Positions 35,029-43,046 of a stretch of 64,000 bases of DNA are shown here, one piece after another. This DNA comes from Caulobacteraceae bacterium UBA5005 (GTDB lineage: Bacteria; Pseudomonadota; Alphaproteobacteria; Caulobacterales; Caulobacteraceae), in contig DGYN01000141.1 of assembly GCA_002398405.1 (NCBI GenBank), forward strand, positions 39,557-103,556. Direction: 5' to 3'. The first letter of the stretch is position 1. Each line of letters starts with the position of its first letter. The notes beneath the pieces were generated by a model, which was given only the letters and a program-made list of their open reading frames with translations, searched no databases and was not told the origin of the DNA. Both the position numbers and the translations under genes were made by a program.

Positions 35029-36249
35029 TCAGGCCGCCCAAGCCCGTCCTTCGAGGCCGGCGGGGAGGTCCAGGTGCCGCTCCAGCGTGGCGGCGATATC
35101 GGCAAAGCTGTCACGAACACCGATTGAACCGGCGCCGGCCGCGGGGCCAAAGGCAAGGACCGGCACGAACTCGCGGGTGTGATCGCTGCCCGGCCAGGTC
35201 GGGTCGCAGCCGTGGTCGGCGGTGATGATCACCAGGTCCCCGGCTTTCAGGGTCTCGATGAAGGCCGGCAGGCGCGCATCGAAGGCCTCCAGCGCCGCGG
35301 CGTACCCGGCGATGTTGCGGCGGTGGCCGTAGAGCTGATCGAAGTCGACGAAGTTAGTCATCATCACCCCGCCGTCCGGCAGTTCGGCCAGCGCCTTATC
35401 GGTTGCCTCCCACAGGGCTTCGTTCCCGTCGGCCTTGATGATCTTGCCCGTGCCCGAGTGGGCGAAGATGTCCCCGATCTTGCCGACCGACAGCACCGTA
35501 CGTCCGGCGTCGGTCGCCTTGTCGAGCAAGGTCGGCGCGGGGGGCGGCACCGAATAGTCGCGGCGGTTGCCGGTGCGCTTGAAGCTCTTGGAGTCGGCGC
35601 CGACGAAGGGGCGGGCGATCACCCGGCCGACGTTCATCGGATCAATCAGTTCGCGGGCCACCAGACAGGCCTCATAGAGGCGGTCGAGACCGAAGTGTTC
35701 CTCGTGCGCCGCAATCTGGAAGACCGAGTCCGCCGAAGTGTAGATGATCGGCTTTCCGGTCCGCACATGCTCCTCGCCCAGCTCGGCGATGATCTCGGTG
35801 CCGGACGCGTGACAGTCGCCGAGAAAACCGGTGAAGCCGCAACGCTCAGCCAGGGCGTCGGTCAGCTCCTTGGGGAAGGTCGGGCAGGTCTTGGGGAAAT
35901 AGCGCCAGTCGAAGCGCACCGGCACGCCCATCATTTCCCAGTGGCCGGAGGGGGTGTCCTTACCTAGCGACTGTTCATGCGCCGCGCCCCATTGGCCACG
36001 GCTCGCTGGTCCTTCGAGGCCGATGGGATACTTGCCCGTCGCCATCCTGGCGGCTTCGCCAAGGCCGAGTGCGGTGAGGTTCGGAAGCTTCAGCGGGCCT
36101 TGGCGCACGCCAGCCTCGTCAGCTCGGCCGGCGGCGCAGGCGGCGGCGATATTTCCAAGGGTGTCTGCGCCCACATCTCCAAACGTGTCGGCGTCCGGCG
36201 CGGCGCCGATGCCGAAGCTGTCCATGACGAGCACGATCGCGCGGGTCAA
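35029..36249 (-). CDS. deoB: Phosphopentomutase
   Basis: 406 residues, full DeoB length. Alkaline-phosphatase-superfamily metal-binding motifs are visible: [15 protein letters not shown] at the N terminus, [10 protein letters not shown] carrying the phospho-acceptor Thr, and [15 protein letters not shown] near the C terminus. It interconverts ribose-1-phosphate or deoxyribose-1-phosphate with the 5-phosphates in nucleoside salvage. It lies inside the polysaccharide gene chain, between wbpA and a GT4, with gaps of only 34 and 18 bp. No other nucleoside catabolism gene is in the window. The start is given by [16 protein letters not shown]. Confidence 0.95.
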   Translation of the reverse strand: MTRAIVLVMDSFGIGAAPDADTFGDVGADTLGNIAAACAAGRADEAGVRQGPLKLPNLTALGLGEAARMATGKYPIGLEGPASRGQWGAAHEQSLGKDTPSGHWEMMGVPVRFDWRYFPKTCPTFPKELTDALAERCGFTGFLGDCHASGTEIIAELGEEHVRTGKPIIYTSADSVFQIAAHEEHFGLDRLYEACLVARELIDPMNVGRVIARPFVGADSKSFKRTGNRRDYSVPPPAPTLLDKATDAGRTVLSVGKIGDIFAHSGTGKIIKADGNEALWEATDKALAELPDGGVMMTNFVDFDQLYGHRRNIAGYAAALEAFDARLPAFIETLKAGDLVIITADHGCDPTWPGSDHTREFVPVLAFGPAAGAGSIGVRDSFADIAATLERHLDLPAGLEGRAWAA

Positions 36250-36283
36250 ATCTCACCTCTTTGAACTATCAATACGCTTCGCC

Positions 36284-37627
36284 TCACGCCGGGACCACCC
36301 GGGAAAGATCGGCGCCGGCGCGGGCGCAGGCGTTCCGGGTGTCAACCACGAGTCTGGCGCTCGTCGCGAGCCCCTTGTAGTCCACCCCATCGTGGTCGGT
36401 GACGATCAGAACCGCATCGAAGTCGGCGAGCCCCTTCTCGTCCCAGGCCCAGCCTTTGCGGCCCGTAAGCGTCGGGTGTTCGCGGGTCGGCGGAATCTCG
36501 TCGATGAAGGGGTCGTGGTACTGAACCTTGGCGCCCCTGGCCTCGATGAGCTCCACCAGGCGCAGCGCCGGGCTTTCCCGCGTGTCGTCGACATTCTTCT
36601 TATAGGCCATGCCGAGGATGAGGACGTTCGAGCCCTTCATCGCCTTGCCGGCGTGCTCGTTCAGGGCCCCCATCAAAACGTCCACCACCCGTCCGGGCAT
36701 GGCCGAATTGATCTGGCCAGCCAGTTCGATGAACCGCGTGGCGACCCCATATTCCTTGGCCTTCCAGGTCAGATAGAAGGGATCAATCGGTATGCAATGG
36801 CCCCCCAGGCCCGGGCCTGGATAAAAGGGCATGAAGCCGAAGGGCTTGGACTTGGCGCCCTCGATCACCTCCCAGACGTCGATCCCCATGGCGCTGTAGA
36901 TGGTCTTCAGCTCGTTCACGAGGGCGATGTTGACCGAGCGGAAGATGTTCTCGGTGATCTTCACCGCCTCTGCGGCCGCGCTGGTGGAGACCGGCACGAC
37001 CTTTTCGATGAAGACGCCGTAGAGAGCGCTGATCGCGGCGCGCGAGCTATCCTCATCAGCGCCCACCACCTTGGGGATGGTGGCCGTGGTGAAGTTCGGA
37101 TTGCCCGGATCCTCGCGTTCGGGCGAGAAGCCGAGGAAGAAGTCCTCGTGGGTCGTCAGGCCGCTCAGCTGTTCGAGGATCGGCTGCACCACCTCGCGGG
37201 TCGTCCCCGGATAGGTGGTCGATTCCAGCACCACCAGCTGGCCCTTGCGCAATACCTTGCCGATAGCCTGGGTGGTCCCGACCACGTGGGCCAAATCCGG
37301 CTCTTCGTGGGCGGTGAGCGGGGTGGGGACGCAGATCAGGACCGCGTCCGGCTCGCCCAGGCGGCCCATGTCGGTGGTGGCGTCGAGCTTGCCTGCCTGG
37401 TGGAAGGCCAGCACCGCCGCCGCGTCGATATGTTTCAGATAAGCCCGCCCGGCCGCGATGGCCGCGGGCTTGGCCGGATCGAGATCGAAACCGATGACCT
37501 TCAGGCCGGCCTCGCAAAGCGCCATGGAAAGCGGCAGGCCAACATAGCCAAGGCCGATAACTCCGACCACGGCATCGCGCCCTTCAAAGCGGCGGAGAAG
37601 CTCGGCGGCGAGCGGATTGGCTGTCAT
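36284..37627 (-). CDS. wbpA: Nucleotide-sugar dehydrogenase, UDP-GlcNAc 6-dehydrogenase (WbpA/TviB-like)
   Basis: 447 residues. The NAD site is GVIGLGYVGLPLSMALCEAG, the middle has STTYPGTTREVV and GFSPEREDPGN, and the catalytic Cys278 is in GGHCIPIDPFYL. The Ser-Pro-Glu-Arg-Glu-Asp-Pro pattern separates WbpA/TviB enzymes from UDP-glucose dehydrogenase; the latter is a different gene at 46993. It should oxidise UDP-GlcNAc (or its epimer) to the uronate, the first step of the diacetamido uronic acid route finished by the WbpB/E/D-like genes. The ATG at 37627 overlaps the galE stop as ATGA. Confidence 0.87.
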   Translation of the reverse strand: MTANPLAAELLRRFEGRDAVVGVIGLGYVGLPLSMALCEAGLKVIGFDLDPAKPAAIAAGRAYLKHIDAAAVLAFHQAGKLDATTDMGRLGEPDAVLICVPTPLTAHEEPDLAHVVGTTQAIGKVLRKGQLVVLESTTYPGTTREVVQPILEQLSGLTTHEDFFLGFSPEREDPGNPNFTTATIPKVVGADEDSSRAAISALYGVFIEKVVPVSTSAAAEAVKITENIFRSVNIALVNELKTIYSAMGIDVWEVIEGAKSKPFGFMPFYPGPGLGGHCIPIDPFYLTWKAKEYGVATRFIELAGQINSAMPGRVVDVLMGALNEHAGKAMKGSNVLILGMAYKKNVDDTRESPALRLVELIEARGAKVQYHDPFIDEIPPTREHPTLTGRKGWAWDEKGLADFDAVLIVTDHDGVDYKGLATSARLVVDTRNACARAGADLSRVVPA

Positions 37628-38610
37628 TGAGGGTGACCGTCCTTCAGGTGCCAGGCCCATGCCGTTTCGATAATATTGTCGATGTCGGAGTGCTGCGCCT
37701 TCCACCCCAGAATCTCCAAGGCCTTGTCGGCGGAGGCGACCAGGGCGGGCGGATCGCCGGCGCGGCGGCCTTCCTTGATCCGCTGCAGAGGCCGCCCGCT
37801 CTTGCGCTCCACCGCGTCGGCGATCTCGGCGACCGTGGTCCCGTTACCGGTGGCGATGTTGAAGACGTCCGAGACTCCGCCGTTCTGCAGATAGTCCAGC
37901 GCCCGGCAGTGCGCGTCGGCCAGGTCCGTCACGTGGATGTAGTCGCGCACCGCGGTGCCATCCCTGGTGTCGAAGTCCGACCCAAAGATGCGGAAGGGAG
38001 CATCGCCCTTCATCGACCGCTCGATGGCCAGCGGCATGACATGGGTCTCGGGGACGTGGCGCTCGCCGATCTCGCCGTCGATGTCAGCCCCGGCGGCGTT
38101 GAAATAGCGCAGCGCGACGTGGCGGATGCCGTGGGCGCGCTCAAAGTCCTTCAACATCCCTTCGACCACGAGCTTGGTGCGGCCGTAGGGATTGATCGGG
38201 TTCTGGACGAAGGTCTCATCGATCGGCGTCCGCTCCGGAATCCCGTAGGTCGCGCAGGTGGAAGAGAAGAGGAGCTTGTCCACGCCGCTCGCCCGCATAC
38301 CGTCCAGCAGATTCAAGGTCCCGCCGACATTGGTCCGGTAATAGGCCGACGGATCGATCGTGGATTCCTCGACGTAGGCCAGCGCCGCGAAGTGGGCGAC
38401 GATGTCTGGCCTCACCTTGGCAATGGCGCCGGCGACCGCGGCCGCGTCGCGGATATCGCCCTCAATCAGATCGCCCCAGCGCACAAACTCCCGCCAGCCG
38501 CGCGAGAGGTCATCGAACACCACCACCGTCCAGCCGGCCTTTGCGAAGGCCTTGGAACAGTGGCTGCCGATATAGCCGGCCCCACCGGTGACGAAGACGG
38601 TCCCGCTCAA
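37624..38610 (-). CDS. galE: UDP-glucose/UDP-N-acetylglucosamine 4-epimerase (GalE-like)
   Basis: 328-residue extended SDR. The NAD loop is [20 protein letters not shown]; the catalytic Ser/Thr and Tyr-Lys are in [14 protein letters not shown] and [32 protein letters not shown] is specific to GalE. It supplies UDP-galactose or UDP-GalNAc. The start is TTG at 38610 overlapping the fcl stop as TTGA; the frame extends to 38649 but only inside fcl and without a better start. Confidence 0.9.
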   Translation of the reverse strand: MSGTVFVTGGAGYIGSHCSKAFAKAGWTVVVFDDLSRGWREFVRWGDLIEGDIRDAAAVAGAIAKVRPDIVAHFAALAYVEESTIDPSAYYRTNVGGTLNLLDGMRASGVDKLLFSSTCATYGIPERTPIDETFVQNPINPYGRTKLVVEGMLKDFERAHGIRHVALRYFNAAGADIDGEIGERHVPETHVMPLAIERSMKGDAPFRIFGSDFDTRDGTAVRDYIHVTDLADAHCRALDYLQNGGVSDVFNIATGNGTTVAEIADAVERKSGRPLQRIKEGRRAGDPPALVASADKALEILGWKAQHSDIDNIIETAWAWHLKDGHPQ

Positions 38611-39563
38611 GCCACGCCCCGCAACGCCCCGCCGTGGCTCAAGAACCACTGGTAGGTTTCAGCAAGACCATCTTTCAAGCCGATGGAATGGCGCCAGCCC
38701 AGGCCGTGGAGCTTGGAGACGTCGACCAGCTTACGGGGCGTGCCGTCCGGCTTGGTGGCGTCGAATTCAAGAGAGCCCTGGAAGCCCACGGCCTGGGCGA
38801 TGCCGGTCGCCAGTTCGCGGATCGTCACCTCTTCGCCCGAACCGACATTGACGATCTCCTCGCCGCTGTAAGTTTTCGCCAGGAAGACCAGGGCGTCGGC
38901 CAGGTCGTCCACGTGCAGGAACTCCCGCAGCGGCGATCCTGAGCCCCAGACGGTCATGGTCCTGGCCCCGTCGGCCTTGGCGTCATGCGCCTTGCGCATC
39001 AGGGCGGGGATGACATGGCTCTTTTCCAGGTCGAAATTGTCGCCTGGGCCATAGAGGTTGGTCGGCTGGGCCGAGATGAAATCGCAGCCGTACTGCCGGC
39101 GGTAGGCCTGGGCCAGCTTGATGCCGGCGATCTTGGCCACCGCATACCACTGGTTAGTGGGCTCCAGCGGCCCGGTCAGCAGGGCGCTTTCCGGCATGGG
39201 CTGAGCGGCGTCGCGGGGATAGATGCAGGAGGAGCCGAGGAAGACGAGCTTTCTGGTCCCGGCGATGCGGGCGGCCTCGATGACGTTCGCCTCGATCATC
39301 AGGTTGTCGTAGAGAAAGTCCGCCGGATAGACGTTGTTGGCGAGGATGCCGCCGACCCTCGCCGCGGCCAGGAACACCACGTCAGGACGGTTCTTTTCCA
39401 TCCAGGATTCGACATCGGCCTGACGGCGCAGGTCGGCCGTATCGCGAGGCAAAGTGAGCACCTCGCACCCCTCGTCCGCTAGCCGGCGGACCAGGGCCGC
39501 GCCGACCATGCCGCGGTGGCCCGCGACGAAGACTTTCGCGCCGCTGAGCGAAGTCTCAGCCAT
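38607..39563 (-). CDS. fcl: GDP-L-fucose synthase (GDP-4-keto-6-deoxymannose epimerase/reductase)
   Basis: 318-residue extended SDR. The start [19 protein letters not shown] is the classic Fcl cofactor loop. [17 protein letters not shown] and [18 protein letters not shown] carry the catalytic Ser and Tyr-x-x-x-Lys. [20 protein letters not shown] and [12 protein letters not shown] are family motifs. It converts the GMD product to GDP-L-fucose with NADPH. It overlaps gmd by 8 nt (ATGGCTGA), giving the usual gmd-fcl pair. Confidence 0.95.
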   Translation of the reverse strand: MAETSLSGAKVFVAGHRGMVGAALVRRLADEGCEVLTLPRDTADLRRQADVESWMEKNRPDVVFLAAARVGGILANNVYPADFLYDNLMIEANVIEAARIAGTRKLVFLGSSCIYPRDAAQPMPESALLTGPLEPTNQWYAVAKIAGIKLAQAYRRQYGCDFISAQPTNLYGPGDNFDLEKSHVIPALMRKAHDAKADGARTMTVWGSGSPLREFLHVDDLADALVFLAKTYSGEEIVNVGSGEEVTIRELATGIAQAVGFQGSLEFDATKPDGTPRKLVDVSKLHGLGWRHSIGLKDGLAETYQWFLSHGGALRGVA

Positions 39564-40617
39564 GATCTTTGCGGTTTTCCGCGGCGATGGTCACCAGGTC
39601 GGCAGCCACCATCTCCCGGACCAGTTCGGCGAAATCGCAGGTGGCCGTCCAGCCAAGCTTTTCCTTGGCCTTTGCCGGATTGCCGATCAGGATTTCCACT
39701 TCGGTGGGCCGGAAGTATCGCGGATCGACCGCCACCAGAACCTTGCCGCTCGCCCTGTCCACCCCTTCCTCGCCCTTGCCTTCGCCCCGCCAGTCCAGGC
39801 TCACGCCCACATGGCTGAAGGCGGCGTCGACGAACTCGCGAACCGTGCGGGTCTCGCCCGTGGCGAGCACAAAGTCATCGGGCGTGTCGTGCTGGACGAT
39901 GCGCCACATGCCCTCGACATAGTCCTTGGCGTGACCCCAATCGCGCTTGGCGTCGAGGTTGCCCAGATACAGACGCTCCTGAAGGCCCAGGCTGATCGCC
40001 GCCACGGCGCGGGTGATCTTGCGGGTGACGAAGGTCTCGCCGCGCAGCGGGCTCTCGTGGTTGAACAGGATGCCGTTGGAGGCGTGCATTCCATAGGCCT
40101 CACGGTAGTTCACCGTGATCCAGTAGGCGTAGAGCTTGGCCGCCGCATAGGGACTGCGGGGATAAAAGGGCGTCGTCTCCGACTGCGGGATTTCCTGAAC
40201 CTTGCCGTACAGCTCGCTGGTCGAGGCCTGGTAAAAGCGGGTCTTCCTTTCCAGCTTCAGAATGCGGATCGCTTCCAGCAGGCGCAGCGTCCCGATGGCG
40301 TCGGCGTTGGCCGTGTATTCCGCCGTCTCGAAACTGACCTGCACGTGGCTCTGGGCCGCCAGGTTGTAGATCTCGTCCGGCTGGGTCTCCTGCACGATGC
40401 GGATGAGGTTCGTCGCATCGGTCATGTCGCCGTAGTGCAGGATGAGGTGCGGGTTGGCCTCGTGAGGGTCCTCATAGAGATGGTCGATGCGGCCGGTGTT
40501 GAACGAGGACGAGCGGCGCTTCACCCCGTGCACGGTGTAGCCCTTGGCCAGCAGCAGTTCGGACAGATAGGCCCCGTCTTGGCCGGTAACTCCGGTGATG
40601 AGCGCAGTCTTGGTCAT
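39556..40617 (-). CDS. gmd: GDP-mannose 4,6-dehydratase
   Basis: 353 residues, canonical length. The cofactor loop is [20 protein letters not shown], followed by [20 protein letters not shown], which shapes the GDP-mannose site. The catalytic segment [14 protein letters not shown] and [20 protein letters not shown] are both present. It makes GDP-4-keto-6-deoxy-mannose for Fcl. It is the first sugar gene after the NusG-like gene. Its 116-bp leader contains an ops-core-like octamer, and no good ribosome binding site is seen directly upstream of the ATG. Confidence 0.95.
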   Translation of the reverse strand: MTKTALITGVTGQDGAYLSELLLAKGYTVHGVKRRSSSFNTGRIDHLYEDPHEANPHLILHYGDMTDATNLIRIVQETQPDEIYNLAAQSHVQVSFETAEYTANADAIGTLRLLEAIRILKLERKTRFYQASTSELYGKVQEIPQSETTPFYPRSPYAAAKLYAYWITVNYREAYGMHASNGILFNHESPLRGETFVTRKITRAVAAISLGLQERLYLGNLDAKRDWGHAKDYVEGMWRIVQHDTPDDFVLATGETRTVREFVDAAFSHVGVSLDWRGEGKGEEGVDRASGKVLVAVDPRYFRPTEVEILIGNPAKAKEKLGWTATCDFAELVREMVAADLVTIAAENRKDHG

Positions 40618-40637
40618 GTGTTTGCGAGGTTTTCCAT
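40614..40637 (-). other. Possible 7-codon leader ORF overlapping the gmd start
   Basis: A minus-strand ATG at 40637 opens a seven-codon frame (MENLANT) whose TGA shares ATGA with the gmd start codon. It begins directly after the ops-like octamer and lacks a clear ribosome binding site. It might provide translational coupling for gmd, but a frame this short can arise by chance. Confidence 0.2.
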
Positions 40638-40638
40638 A

Positions 40639-40646
40639 GCTACCGC
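40639..40646 (-). promoter_or_regulatory. ops-core-like octamer in gmd leader
   Basis: On the minus strand the leader between the NusG-paralogue gene and gmd reads GTGCGGTAGCTATGG. The central GCGGTAGC is identical to eight bases of the enterobacterial ops core (GGCGGTAGC), the element where RfaH loads onto paused polymerase. It lies 22 nt upstream of the gmd ATG and about 90 nt after the antiterminator stop. The position is right for an antitermination site controlling the long operon, but eight bases is short and the protein is only distantly related to RfaH. Confidence 0.4.
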
Positions 40647-40733
40647 ACTCAGGGTGAAAACGCCGCCCCGAGCCATGCAGACGAAAGCTGAACCGGCCCT
40701 AGTGACCGACGGGTTCTAGATACCGTTTTTTGC

Positions 40734-41243
40734 TCAGGAAGCGAGGACGAGGTTCGCCGTTTCGGTGACAACGGGCGCGCGGCCGCCGATCAGTTCCATC
40801 AGTATTCTGACCCGCCCCGCTCCCTCGACCCGCTCCAGGGTTCCGATAACGTCGGCGAAGGGGCCGGAGAGGACCTTGACCCGGTCGCCGGGGGCAAAGT
40901 CCTGCAAGGATTTTATGAACCCATCCGCGCCCGCGTGGTCGCGCAGGAAATCGATCAGCGCGTCCGGCGCCCGGGCGGGCCTGTCGCCGCACATGACCAG
41001 ATTGCGCACGCCGAAGGTGCCGTTGACCGACCGCCACGGATCGGTCGCCGCGTTCAGCCGGACGAACAGATAGCCGGGAAAATAGCCGACCAGCCGGTGC
41101 TGCAACCGCCGGGCGTGGCGCACCGTGCGCAGCCGCCGCGGAAAGAACACTTCGAAGCCCTGTCTATCGAGATTGAGGGCCGCGAGCGCTTCGCGGTTCG
41201 GCTGGGTCTGCACCGCACACCAATAACTTGACGCTTTAGCCAC
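40734..41243 (-). CDS. Specialised NusG paralogue, transcription antiterminator (RfaH-like)
   Basis: 169 residues. The NGN domain occupies about residues 1-110 (YWCAVQTQPNREALAALNL, VGYFPGYLFVRLNA, NGTFGVRNLVMCGDRPA), followed by a short KOW-type domain (FAPGDRVKVLSGPFADVIGT). The layout and the Pro-Gly-Tyr-Leu-Phe-Val segment match RfaH/NusG paralogues found at the head of long polysaccharide operons. Such proteins ride with RNA polymerase and suppress Rho and pausing. It sits immediately before gmd and the chain of about 26 same-strand genes. The start is GTG at 41243 with GGAAGG 5-6 nt upstream. Confidence 0.88.
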   Translation of the reverse strand: MAKASSYWCAVQTQPNREALAALNLDRQGFEVFFPRRLRTVRHARRLQHRLVGYFPGYLFVRLNAATDPWRSVNGTFGVRNLVMCGDRPARAPDALIDFLRDHAGADGFIKSLQDFAPGDRVKVLSGPFADVIGTLERVEGAGRVRILMELIGGRAPVVTETANLVLAS

Positions 41244-41304
41244 AACGCCTTCCCTGCAAGGGCCCGTCTATCGCCACAAAGCGGAGGATGGTCAACGCTC
41301 GATC

Positions 41305-42120
41305 TCAAGCCGCGGGCCGCCCATAGCGCCGAAAAATCGAGCCCCGCGTTACCCGCTCGATGAGGGAGCGTGGCTCCAGCAGATATTTGCGCACCCGGTA
41401 ATAGCCCCACGCCACCCCATCGAGAGGACGCCACGGCCGGCCCATGATCGCCTCGAACCGCTGGCGTTTGAAGCGTCGCAGGGTCGCCCCCTGGCGCCCG
41501 CCGGCGGTGATCGAGCCCGGGTGGATGCGAAAACTGCTCAGGAAGTCGTCGATCACCTCCGCCTTGGTCGCAAGCTGGTGCAGGTCCAAGAACAGTTCCC
41601 CGTCCCAGGAGACCGTATTGTTCAGATTGAACCCGCGTGACTGTCGGTACAGGTCCCGGCGGAAGAAGGTCGACGGCTGGCAGACGCTGCACGCGCCATA
41701 GGCGAAGGCCTTGACGTCGAAACGGTCGGAGTAGGAGTTACGCACTCTGGCCCCCGTGTGGTCGATAACGCGGACATGGCCAGACAGGATTTGCAGATCT
41801 GGATCGGCCGCAAAACGAGCCGCCACGCGGCTAAGCGCGCCGGGGGAGAGAAGATCGTCTGAATTCAAAAACCCGAATATTTCGCCGGTCGCCACGGCAA
41901 AACCGTGGGTCAGCCCCTCCGAGGGACCGCTGTCCTTCTCCCGGACCAGGTTGGCGATCCTGTCCCGGTAGCGGTCGAGGATAGCGCCGCTTCCATCGGT
42001 CGATCCGGGATCGACGACGATGTATTCGACGTCGGGATAGTCCTGGTCAACCACCGAACGCAGGGTGGCTTCGAGGAAGGGAGCCTGGTTGAACGAAATG
42101 GTGACGATCGAAATCTTCAT
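41305..42120 (-). CDS. Glycosyltransferase family 2
   Basis: 271 residues. KISIVTISFNQAPFLEATLR and YIVVDPGSTDGSGAIL form the nucleotide site, and IFGFLNSDDLLSPGALSRV the metal-binding part. GACSVCQPSTFFRRDLYRQS and NNTVSWDGELFLDLHQLA are typical of the WbbD/WcaA-like group that begins O-antigen repeat units. The ATG at 42120 begins the conserved domain; the frame to 42237 would add non-homologous residues and overlap the opposing gene. It is upstream of the antiterminator gene with a 61-bp gap. Confidence 0.86.
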   Translation of the reverse strand: MKISIVTISFNQAPFLEATLRSVVDQDYPDVEYIVVDPGSTDGSGAILDRYRDRIANLVREKDSGPSEGLTHGFAVATGEIFGFLNSDDLLSPGALSRVAARFAADPDLQILSGHVRVIDHTGARVRNSYSDRFDVKAFAYGACSVCQPSTFFRRDLYRQSRGFNLNNTVSWDGELFLDLHQLATKAEVIDDFLSSFRIHPGSITAGGRQGATLRRFKRQRFEAIMGRPWRPLDGVAWGYYRVRKYLLEPRSLIERVTRGSIFRRYGRPAA

Positions 42121-42215
42121 CAGCGTCCGTTTCGGGCCGAATCCGGCGGGTGGGCTTTCGCAACGTTTGGTAAGGACCTTGTCTGCCGACCTCAACCCGT
42201 GATTACGCCATAACA

Positions 42216-43046
42216 ATGAGCGCCGATCGCCTGTCACCGTTCCGCAGACCCAATCTACAGCGGAACGCCGCCCGCCTGGCGCGAGCGGTGAAAAACCCCG
42301 CCAACGCAGTCTCGCGCCTCAGGGGTGCGGTGGGTGAGGCTGCGTACCGCCGCGGCCGCAGAATTGAGAACTTGGGCTTCATCGTCGGCTGTGGTCACAG
42401 CGGAACGACCCTGCTGGCCACCATCCTCGCCACCCATCCCGACATTCACCTGCCCCTGTACGAGAGCGGGGCGATGATGCCGCCGGTCAACTGGCGCCGG
42501 CTGCTGAACCTGGATCAGGAAGCCGCGGCCGCGGGTAAGCCGTTCTTGCTGGAGAAGACCCCGGCTCACGTTGAGCGGATCGCCAAGATTCGAGGACTCC
42601 TGCCCGGCGCGAAGTTCATCTTTCTGGTCCGCGATGGGCGCGATGTCACCCTGTCGCTGGGCAAGCGGTACAACAGTCAGGAGCGCGGTCTCGCCCGTTG
42701 GATCGACGCCAACGCCAAAGGGGCGGCGCAGATGGACCGGGCCGACGTCCTCACCGTCCGCTATGAGGACATAGTTACAGATGCCGCCCGCGAACTTCGG
42801 CGCATCTGCCAGTTTTTGGGCCTCGCCTATACCGGCGATCTTCTGCGCTATCACGAGAAGCGCCAGGTCTGGAATGGCGCCATCGACCTCGACCCCGACG
42901 ATCCAACGGCGCAGCGGACGCTTCGGGTCAATCAGCCGATCTATGACGGCCGCGGCAAGTGGCGGACCGAACTTCCCCAGTCGATGGTCGAGCGGTTCGA
43001 AACAGGCGAGGCCGGCCGCTTGATGCGCCTGTTCGGCTATACCTAG
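42216..43046 (+). CDS. Sulfotransferase family protein (PAPS-dependent)
   Basis: 276 residues. The 5'-phosphosulfate loop is GCGHSGTTLLATILATHP, and the 3'-phosphate-binding part is FIFLVRDGRDVTLSLGKRY with the conserved Arg and Ser. The middle FLLEKTPAHVERI carries the usual Lys-Thr-Pro. It should transfer sulfate from PAPS to a glycan or small carbohydrate. No PAPS synthesis gene is in the window. It is a single plus-strand gene between two minus-strand genes; its TAG interlocks with the flippase TAG in CTAG. Confidence 0.85.
   Translation: MSADRLSPFRRPNLQRNAARLARAVKNPANAVSRLRGAVGEAAYRRGRRIENLGFIVGCGHSGTTLLATILATHPDIHLPLYESGAMMPPVNWRRLLNLDQEAAAAGKPFLLEKTPAHVERIAKIRGLLPGAKFIFLVRDGRDVTLSLGKRYNSQERGLARWIDANAKGAAQMDRADVLTVRYEDIVTDAARELRRICQFLGLAYTGDLLRYHEKRQVWNGAIDLDPDDPTAQRTLRVNQPIYDGRGKWRTELPQSMVERFETGEAGRLMRLFGYT

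Noticed and set aside
35954..37630. 558-codon open frame on the plus strand
   Set aside because: It lies antisense to deoB and wbpA, both with clear motifs. The translation is His/Asp/Gly-rich and repetitive, as expected for a shadow of GC-rich codons.
39454..40719. 421-codon open frame on the plus strand
   Set aside because: Antisense to gmd; no start context and biased composition.
40709..40730. Terminator-like GGTTCTAGATACC followed by T-run on the plus strand
   Set aside because: The stem is imperfect and the T-run is on the strand opposite to the genes here. It would not terminate the operon transcript.
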